From the NCBI GenBank assembly GCA_964631865.1, contig CAZWAK010000014.1, forward strand, positions 10,301-74,300: 64,000 nt of DNA. The letters are read 5' to 3'. Of this stretch, positions 59,234-64,000 are shown piece by piece (the first letter of the stretch is position 1; each line of letters starts with the position of its first letter). This DNA is from JAFDVL01 sp964631865 (lineage in GTDB: Bacteria; Acidobacteriota; Blastocatellia; RBC074). Under the pieces are notes generated by a model, which saw only the letters and a list, made by a program, of their open reading frames with translations, had not been told where the DNA came from and made no database searches. Both the position numbers and the translations under genes were made by a program.

Positions 59234-60658
59234 CTATTTGTTTTGCTGCAAAAGCTGCTTCATCTGCGCGACGATTTTCGCATACTTCGGATCGTTGGCG
59301 AAGTTCGTCAATTCGTTGGGATCAAATTGATAATCATACAACTCGACGCCTTTGCGCCCGTCATCCCATTCGGTGTAGCGATAGCGTTCGTTGCGTACGC
59401 TGTAGCCCATAAAAAAGCCGTTCTGCGCATTGCCACGTCGTTGTTGTGTGATCGCAGGCTTGTCCCATTTTGCGTTTGGATTGGTGAGCAACGGGCGCAA
59501 GCTACGACCCGCCAGATTCGTTGGCGTGCCCGTCAATCTGCACAAATCCGCAAGCGTTGGATAAAAGTCTACGGCTTCGACCGTGCGGCCTGACGCTTTG
59601 CCTTTCGCCGTCGCGCCGGGGCCAGCGAAAAGCAACGGTGTGCGCGCCGAAGCCTCAAACAACGACTGTTTGTGCCATTGCCCGTGCTGGCCGAGCAAAT
59701 AACCGTGATCGCTCCAAAACACGATGATGGTGTTGTCGGTCAAGCCTAAACGATCCAGCGCGTCCAGCAGTTTGCCGACTTGCGCGTCCACAAAACTGAT
59801 CGAAGCGTAATACGCCTGAATGGATTTGCGTTGCCCCATTTCATCTACGCCGAAATGCCAGTCTGTCGTTTGCAAGGCGGCGGGCAGCAATCGTTCGCGC
59901 TCGCCCGGCACATCCTGCGCGGCTTTGATCTTGTCGAGCGGGTACAACTCGAAATACTTCTGCGGCGCGATGTACGGGCAATGCGGGCGATAAAAACCGG
60001 CGGCGATGAAGAATGGCTCCTCTTTGTATTGTTCGAGCAGTTTGATGGTTTCGAGCGCAACTTTGCCATCGGTGTGCTCTTCATCGGACGCGGGCGAAGC
60101 ATAAAACGAGAGCGATGCGCCGAGGCCGCGTTTCGGCGTCAGATTCGTCAACACGCTTTCTTCATCCTTGTCCACGCCGCGCGGATTGATGCGCACATGC
60201 CACGACAGCGCATCATCCAAGCCGTCTGTGCCAATCGTCCCGGGATTGCCGTAGTGATAAATCTTGCCGACGCGCGCCGCGACGTAGCCGTTCCGCTGAA
60301 ACAACTGCGCCATCGTCACGACCTCCGGCAGCGTTTCCCGAAAGTGTTTTTGCAGGTCGTAGACTTTCGTCGTATCCGGTCGCAGCCCCGTCATCATTGA
60401 TGAACGGCTCGGCGAGCAGAGCGGAAATTGCGTGTACGCGCGATCAAATCGCACGCCGCGTTTGGCGAGGCGATCAATGTTTGGCGACTTCACCAGCGGA
60501 TGTCCGTACGCGCCCAGATCGTTATTCAGGTCGTCGGTCGAGATGAACAACACATTTGGTTTGCGCGGTTGCGCCGCCGCTGCGCCGAGCAGCAGCGCAA
60601 CGAACATCACGAACAAAAGAACCTGGTGAGATATTGCCAATCTACAATTCCTGTTCAC
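59234..60658 (-). CDS. Exported type I sulfatase, iduronate sulfatase-like
   Basis: 474 residues. A signal sequence (HQVLLFVMFVALLLGAAAAQ) precedes the metal site NVLFISTDDLNND. The sulfatase signature is PLCSPSRSSMMTG with C81 as the residue converted to formylglycine. Further marks are VGKIYHYGNPG, FYRPHCPY and WSDHGYLLGQHGQWHK. The layout is that of iduronate-2-sulfatase-like enzymes acting on sulfated polysaccharides; the actual substrate is unknown. It lies in a - strand run with the MDR oxidoreductase (14 nt) and M20 genes, so it may share their transcript. Confidence 0.9.
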   Translation of the reverse strand: MNRNCRLAISHQVLLFVMFVALLLGAAAAQPRKPNVLFISTDDLNNDLGAYGHPLVKSPNIDRLAKRGVRFDRAYTQFPLCSPSRSSMMTGLRPDTTKVYDLQKHFRETLPEVVTMAQLFQRNGYVAARVGKIYHYGNPGTIGTDGLDDALSWHVRINPRGVDKDEESVLTNLTPKRGLGASLSFYASPASDEEHTDGKVALETIKLLEQYKEEPFFIAAGFYRPHCPYIAPQKYFELYPLDKIKAAQDVPGERERLLPAALQTTDWHFGVDEMGQRKSIQAYYASISFVDAQVGKLLDALDRLGLTDNTIIVFWSDHGYLLGQHGQWHKQSLFEASARTPLLFAGPGATAKGKASGRTVEAVDFYPTLADLCRLTGTPTNLAGRSLRPLLTNPNAKWDKPAITQQRRGNAQNGFFMGYSVRNERYRYTEWDDGRKGVELYDYQFDPNELTNFANDPKYAKIVAQMKQLLQQNK

Positions 60659-60672
60659 GTTACCTCCTCGAC

Positions 60673-61674
60673 TCAGAGCTTGATGATGAGTTTGCCGATA
60701 TTAGTGCCCGCGAACAGTTTCTGCAAAGCGTGCGGCGCGTTTTCCAAGCCGACGACTTCATCAATTTTGTATTTCAGTTTGCCTTCCATCAGCCATTGCG
60801 CGAGCGCCGAGTTGGCTTCCTGCGCGCGGTGGTAATAATCCAACACGACATAGCCTTCGACGCGCGCACGCTGAATGATGACGCGCGCAAAATTCGGCGG
60901 CCCCACCGCTGCTTCGGAGTGGTTGTAATCGCCAATCAAACCGCACAACACGATACGCGCACGCAAATTGATGTGGTTCAAAATGTCGCCCATGATCTTG
61001 CCGCCAACGTTTTCAAAATCAATGTCAATGCCGTTCGGACATAATATGGACAGGCGTGCGGCGACGTTTTCAGTTTTGTAATTGATCGCCGCATCGAAGC
61101 CGAGTTCGTCCACAATCCAACGACATTTTTCATCGCTGCCCGCAATGCCGACGACGCGGCAACCCTTGATTTTGCCGATCTGTCCGGCGAGCGAACCGAC
61201 CGAACCTGCTGCTGCCGTGACGACCAACGTCTCGCCTGCTTGCGGCTGTCCGATGTCGAGCAAGCCGAAATACGCCGTCATTCCCGGAATGCCGAATAGC
61301 CCTAAATACGCGGTCAAGGGAATGTGCGGATTGTTCGGCAAGACCTGAATCCCGCGCCCGTCGCCGACATAAAATTCCTGCCAGCCCATCGCGCCCTGCA
61401 CGTGGTCGCCGACATTGAATTTCGGATGCGTAGATTCTTCGACCACGCCAACAGTCAAGCCGCGCATCACTTCGCCCAAGCCGACGGGCGGCAGATAGGA
61501 AGGCTTGTCCTCGACCCAAATCCGACTGGCCGGATCGAGCGAGAGATACAAATTGCGCACGCGAATTTGCCCGTCAATTAAGGCTGGAACCGCTTCTTCC
61601 CTCCAAGTGAAATCGGTTTCCTGAAACGCACCGACAGGCCGCGCCGCCAGTCGCCATTGATGATTGGTTGTCAT
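60673..61674 (-). CDS. MDR-superfamily NADP-dependent oxidoreductase
   Basis: 333 residues, of the leukotriene B4 dehydrogenase/curcumin reductase-like group (zinc-free). WRLAARPVGAFQETDF at the start, YLSLDPASRIWVEDKPSYLP, the nucleotide-binding VVTAAAGSVGSLAGQIGKIK with GCRVVGIAGSDEKC, and IDIDFENVGGKIMGDILNHI all fit. It reduces the double bond of an enone with NADPH. The ATG at 61674 is chosen over one ten codons upstream because AAAGGACAAATCA precedes it. The sequence before the gene is a palindromic element that cuts into a truncated acyl-CoA dehydrogenase gene. Confidence 0.9.
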   Translation of the reverse strand: MTTNHQWRLAARPVGAFQETDFTWREEAVPALIDGQIRVRNLYLSLDPASRIWVEDKPSYLPPVGLGEVMRGLTVGVVEESTHPKFNVGDHVQGAMGWQEFYVGDGRGIQVLPNNPHIPLTAYLGLFGIPGMTAYFGLLDIGQPQAGETLVVTAAAGSVGSLAGQIGKIKGCRVVGIAGSDEKCRWIVDELGFDAAINYKTENVAARLSILCPNGIDIDFENVGGKIMGDILNHINLRARIVLCGLIGDYNHSEAAVGPPNFARVIIQRARVEGYVVLDYYHRAQEANSALAQWLMEGKLKYKIDEVVGLENAPHALQKLFAGTNIGKLIIKL

Positions 61675-61701
61675 TGATTTGTCCTTTCCAGTTGCGACAG
61701 C

Positions 61702-61793
61702 CATTCTCCATTCTCAATTCTTCACTCTCCATTCTGAGAGAGAAACTCATGATCAGTCAGTTGCCATTGCCAGAGAATGGAGAATGAAGAATT
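61702..61793. repeat. Palindromic element, family B, at the end of a truncated gene
   Basis: The left arm (about 61711-61740) and right arm (about 61772-61793) pair over roughly 20 nt with one mismatch and use the same CATTCTCCATTCT words as the 51082-51179 element. The left end GACAGCCATTCTC (from 61697) also occurs at the start of the nested insert near 57656, which helps define the family's edge. Confidence 0.75.
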
Positions 61794-62106
61794 CGCCTCT
61801 TTCGGAAATGTTCATCCCGCCGTAAAACGCGCAGTGAATGAACGGCCCCGCCGCTGCGCCGCCGCGTTTCGCTAACTCTTCAATCACCGCGACCGCCGCG
61901 ACGATGTCTTGTCCGACGCCGCCATACTCTTCGGCAATCGTGAGGCCGCAGACGCCGGTTTCCGCCAGCTTGCGAAACACTTCGATAGGCGTGTGACCTT
62001 GCTGATCCCAGGCGCGCACTTTCTCGCGCGGCAATTCGCGAGCAACAAAGCGGCGCATAGTTTCGCGCAGCATCGTGATAGGTTTGGGTTCGTCCTGAAA
62101 GTACAT
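61753..62106 (-). pseudogene. Acyl-CoA dehydrogenase, only the N-terminal ~100 residues left
   Basis: The frame starts as a normal acyl-CoA dehydrogenase N-terminal domain: LRETMRRFVARELPREKVRA, RKLAETGVCGLTIAEEYGG and GPFIHCAFYGGMNISERG. Full enzymes continue for about 280 more residues, but here the reading runs straight into the palindromic element (encoding EFFILHSLAMATD) and stops. The middle and C-terminal domains, including the catalytic base, are absent downstream. The protein cannot be an active dehydrogenase. Confidence 0.85.
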
Positions 62107-62120
62107 CAGCGCGCTCCTTC

Positions 62121-62202
62121 GGAACAGTACCGCGAGCGGTAGCGAGCGTGTTCCGCTATCTCTTTATCAAGCGTGCTTGCTACCGCTCGCAGTACTGTTT
62201 CC
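62121..62202. repeat. Palindromic element, family E
   Basis: The left arm (62121-62150) and right arm (62171-62202) are imperfect inverted copies with core GTACCGCGAGCGGTAGCGAG. The element occupies most of the 134-nt space between the divergent truncated and intact acyl-CoA dehydrogenase-like genes. Confidence 0.75.
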
Positions 62203-62240
62203 ATTGACTGAACGGAAACGAAACTCTAAGCTCGCAGGCC

Positions 62241-63368
62241 ATGAAGATCAACTCTGCTCCGAATGAATTTGCACATTTCGCCGCGCGCAGTGCGGAGATC
62301 GAAGCACTGCGCCGCTTGCCGCGCGACGTCGTGGACAGGTTGATTGACGCGGGCGTGTTTCGGATCTGGATTCCGCAGGTGTACGGCGGTGCAGAGGCTT
62401 CATTGCTCGACGGGTTGGAGCGAATCGAAGAGATTAGTTATCACGATGGTTCCACAGGTTGGTGCGCGATGATCGGCGCGAGCACGGCCTTGCTCGCAGG
62501 CTTTTTGTCGGAACCGTTTGCGCAGGAAATTTACGGCGATCCGCGCGTCGTGACCGGTGGCGTCGCCGCGCCGATGGGACGCGCCGCGTGTGTGGACGGG
62601 GGCTTGCGCGTGTCCGGTCGTTGGGCGTGGGGCAGCGGCACCGAGCATTGCCAATGGATTGGCGGTGGATGTTTGGTGCTGAGGGACGGCATGCCGACGA
62701 AGCCGCCCATCACGTTTGTGTTTTTCCGAGCCGAGCAAATTCAATTTCTCGATACATGGTACGCCAGCGGTTTGCGCGGCACGGGCAGCACCGATTTTAC
62801 GGTGTCCGAAGCGTTCGTGCCGGAAGGGCGTTGGGTCGAATTGGGCATTACACCGCCGCGTGTGTCGGGCGCGCTCTATCGCTTTCCGTTTTGGTGTGCG
62901 CTGGCATTGGGCGTGACGTCGGTTTCGCTCGGCATCGCAAGACGCGCGGTCGCGGAGTTCAAAATTTTAGCCAATGCCAAGCGACCAATGGGTAGCCGCA
63001 ACACGCTGGCGGAAAGCAGTATCGTGCAAATGCAGGTTGCCGAAGCCGAAGCCGCGATCATGTCGGCCAAAGCCTTGTTGCAACAAACCGTCAATGACGC
63101 CTGGCACGCGGCGCAATCTGACGCATTAACGGTTGAGCATCGGCGCTTGTTGCGCTTGGCCGCAACGAACGCGACGTTGCAAGCGGCCAAAGCCGTAGAC
63201 CTGATGTACCACGCCGCAGGCGGCTCAGTCGTGTACACTGAAGGCGTGTTGCAACGCCTCTTCCGCGATGTTCACGTCGCGACACAACACATGATGGTTT
63301 CGCCGCGCATTTACGAATTGGTCGGTCGCTTGTCATTGGGATTAGAGACCGATCACTCACAACTTTGA
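62241..63368 (+). CDS. Acyl-CoA dehydrogenase-like flavoprotein (HsaA/type 2 group)
   Basis: 375 residues with the acyl-CoA dehydrogenase fold. The N-terminal helices (LRRLPRDVVDRLIDAGVFRI) lead to IPQVYGGAEASLLDGLERIE and GSTGWCAMIGASTALL, then the beta domain LRVSGRWAWGSGTEHCQWIG and the C-terminal helical domain with DLMYHAAGGSVVYTEGVLQR and FRDVHVATQHMMV. The lack of a clear catalytic glutamate and the WGSG motif suggest a reduced-flavin-using hydroxylase of the HsaA or dibenzothiophene type rather than a true dehydrogenase. The substrate is unknown. The ribosome site is weak. Confidence 0.82.
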   Translation: MKINSAPNEFAHFAARSAEIEALRRLPRDVVDRLIDAGVFRIWIPQVYGGAEASLLDGLERIEEISYHDGSTGWCAMIGASTALLAGFLSEPFAQEIYGDPRVVTGGVAAPMGRAACVDGGLRVSGRWAWGSGTEHCQWIGGGCLVLRDGMPTKPPITFVFFRAEQIQFLDTWYASGLRGTGSTDFTVSEAFVPEGRWVELGITPPRVSGALYRFPFWCALALGVTSVSLGIARRAVAEFKILANAKRPMGSRNTLAESSIVQMQVAEAEAAIMSAKALLQQTVNDAWHAAQSDALTVEHRRLLRLAATNATLQAAKAVDLMYHAAGGSVVYTEGVLQRLFRDVHVATQHMMVSPRIYELVGRLSLGLETDHSQL

Positions 63369-63384
63369 CTTTTGGCAAGACTGT

Positions 63385-63515
63385 TTTCACCGCAGAGGCG
63401 CAGAGATCGCGTAGAGGCTCGCTGAGATAAAACCATTTCGTGTGTTTCGTTATTTTCGTATGTTTCGTAATCTCAAAAAACTCCGCGAAAACTCCGCGTC
63501 TCTGCGGTGAAAAGC
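63385..63515. repeat. Palindromic element, family F, with an inner TTTCGT repeat
   Basis: The outer arms contain TTTTCACCGCAGAGGCGCAG (from 63386) and the complement TCTCTGCGGTGAAAAG (63500-63515). Between them is a run of TTTCGT(G/A)TG words (about 63436-63470). I recall both words as widely dispersed intergenic sequences in several bacterial phyla. It sits between the stop of the flavoprotein gene and the hydratase start. Confidence 0.7.
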
Positions 63516-63537
63516 TCCGCTAAATTTTCGAACCTCA

Positions 63538-64000
63538 ATGTCTGAACCAAATTCTTACGACAACTTCACCCACCTTCGCTTCGAGCGCAATGGCGCAGTT
63601 TTGCAAGTGACGATTAACCGCACGGACAATCCGCTCAATGCCGTCAATGAAGCGTTGCATCACGATTTGACGCGGCTCTTCGCAACCTTGAAGCAGGAAC
63701 GCGAAGCGCGTGCGGTGCTGCTCACAGGCGCGGGCAAAGCGTTTTCGGCAGGCGGCGATTTCAACTGGTTCCCGACCTTGCAAGCGCCGGGCCAGTTGGA
63801 AGCTCTGCGACTCGACGCGAAGAATTTGATCTGGGATTTGCTGGATGTGCCTATGCCGCTTGTCTGTGCGCTGAATGGGCACGCGATTGGTTTAGGCGCA
63901 TCCATCGCTTTGTTTTGCGATGTGATTTTTATGGCGGAATCCGCGACGCTCGCCGACCCACACGTCAAAGTCGGCATCGTCGCAGGCGATGGCGGCACGG
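63538..64000 (+). CDS. Enoyl-CoA hydratase/isomerase, 3'-truncated by the window edge
   Basis: The frame is open from the ATG to the last base, giving 154 residues of a crotonase-fold protein. Features are LQVTINRTDNPLNAVNEALH, the first oxyanion segment LLTGAGKAFSAGGDFNWFPT, and the second, CALNGHAIGLGASIALFCDV. The family's D in SAGGD is present; one catalytic glutamate would be expected just past ADPHVKVGIVAGDGG, where many family members carry the active-site residues. Together with the flavoprotein and the MaoC/SDR pair it points to acyl-CoA catabolism. The remainder lies beyond the window. Confidence 0.88.
   Translation, partial: MSEPNSYDNFTHLRFERNGAVLQVTINRTDNPLNAVNEALHHDLTRLFATLKQEREARAVLLTGAGKAFSAGGDFNWFPTLQAPGQLEALRLDAKNLIWDLLDVPMPLVCALNGHAIGLGASIALFCDVIFMAESATLADPHVKVGIVAGDGGT

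Overview
The window looks like a piece of an Acidobacteriota chromosome, probably class Blastocatellia. This is inferred from the gene families, not from a marker gene: a TIGR03437-type domain joined to a DUF1800 protein, a DUF1501 partner, Oar-like TonB receptors with a carboxypeptidase-regulatory N-terminus, CadC-type winged-helix/TPR regulators and two quinoprotein dehydrogenases. Hand counts of sample lines give roughly 55-60% GC over most genes, with clear dips in cas3 and in the M1 peptidase. No rRNA or tRNA gene was seen.

Positions 1-11893 are the end of a type I CRISPR-Cas locus: the 3' part of a cas3 helicase gene (its 5' end and the effector genes lie upstream of the window), cas4, cas1, cas2, a leader, and a very large array. 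By hand count the array has 121 repeats and 120 spacers. The first 120 repeats look identical, and the last is shortened by 6 nt and lies 5 nt from the stop codon of the convergent neighbour. Cas1 carries an unusual acidic, proline-rich insertion of about 70 residues. The repeat ends in ATTGAAAC, so the array is read on the + strand away from cas2.

Positions 11899-42000 hold ordinary accessory metabolism: a dihaem quinoprotein alcohol dehydrogenase, a DUF1800/DUF1501 secreted pair, a CBS protein, a CE15-like esterase, Uma2, rhamnose mutarotase, an HI0933-like flavoprotein, an MFS carrier, a class V aminotransferase, a CadC/TPR regulator diverging from a TPR protein, an amino-acid permease, a MaoC/SDR pair behind a perfect palindromic operator, an M1 peptidase, an N4-glycosylasparaginase, two related TPR proteins and a second quinoprotein with an inserted cytochrome c domain.

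Positions 42000-64000 hold an IS200/REP-type HUH transposase flanked by REP palindromes, two tandem TonB receptors (one frameshifted), a YheT-like hydrolase, a CNNM/CorC protein, a membrane-anchored MutS-like ATPase, three overlapping very small genes, two FtsX/MacB-type permeases without an ATPase, an M20 peptidase, a sulfatase, an MDR oxidoreductase, a truncated acyl-CoA dehydrogenase, an intact acyl-CoA-dehydrogenase-like gene and the start of an enoyl-CoA hydratase.

A theme across the window is a set of short palindromic elements, several of which start within a few bases of a stop codon. Two copies of one family differ at paired positions in both arms. A copy of another family ends the truncated acyl-CoA dehydrogenase gene. 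These elements, the Cas1 insertion and two spacers that look like chromosomal repeat sequence are the most promising material for follow-up.
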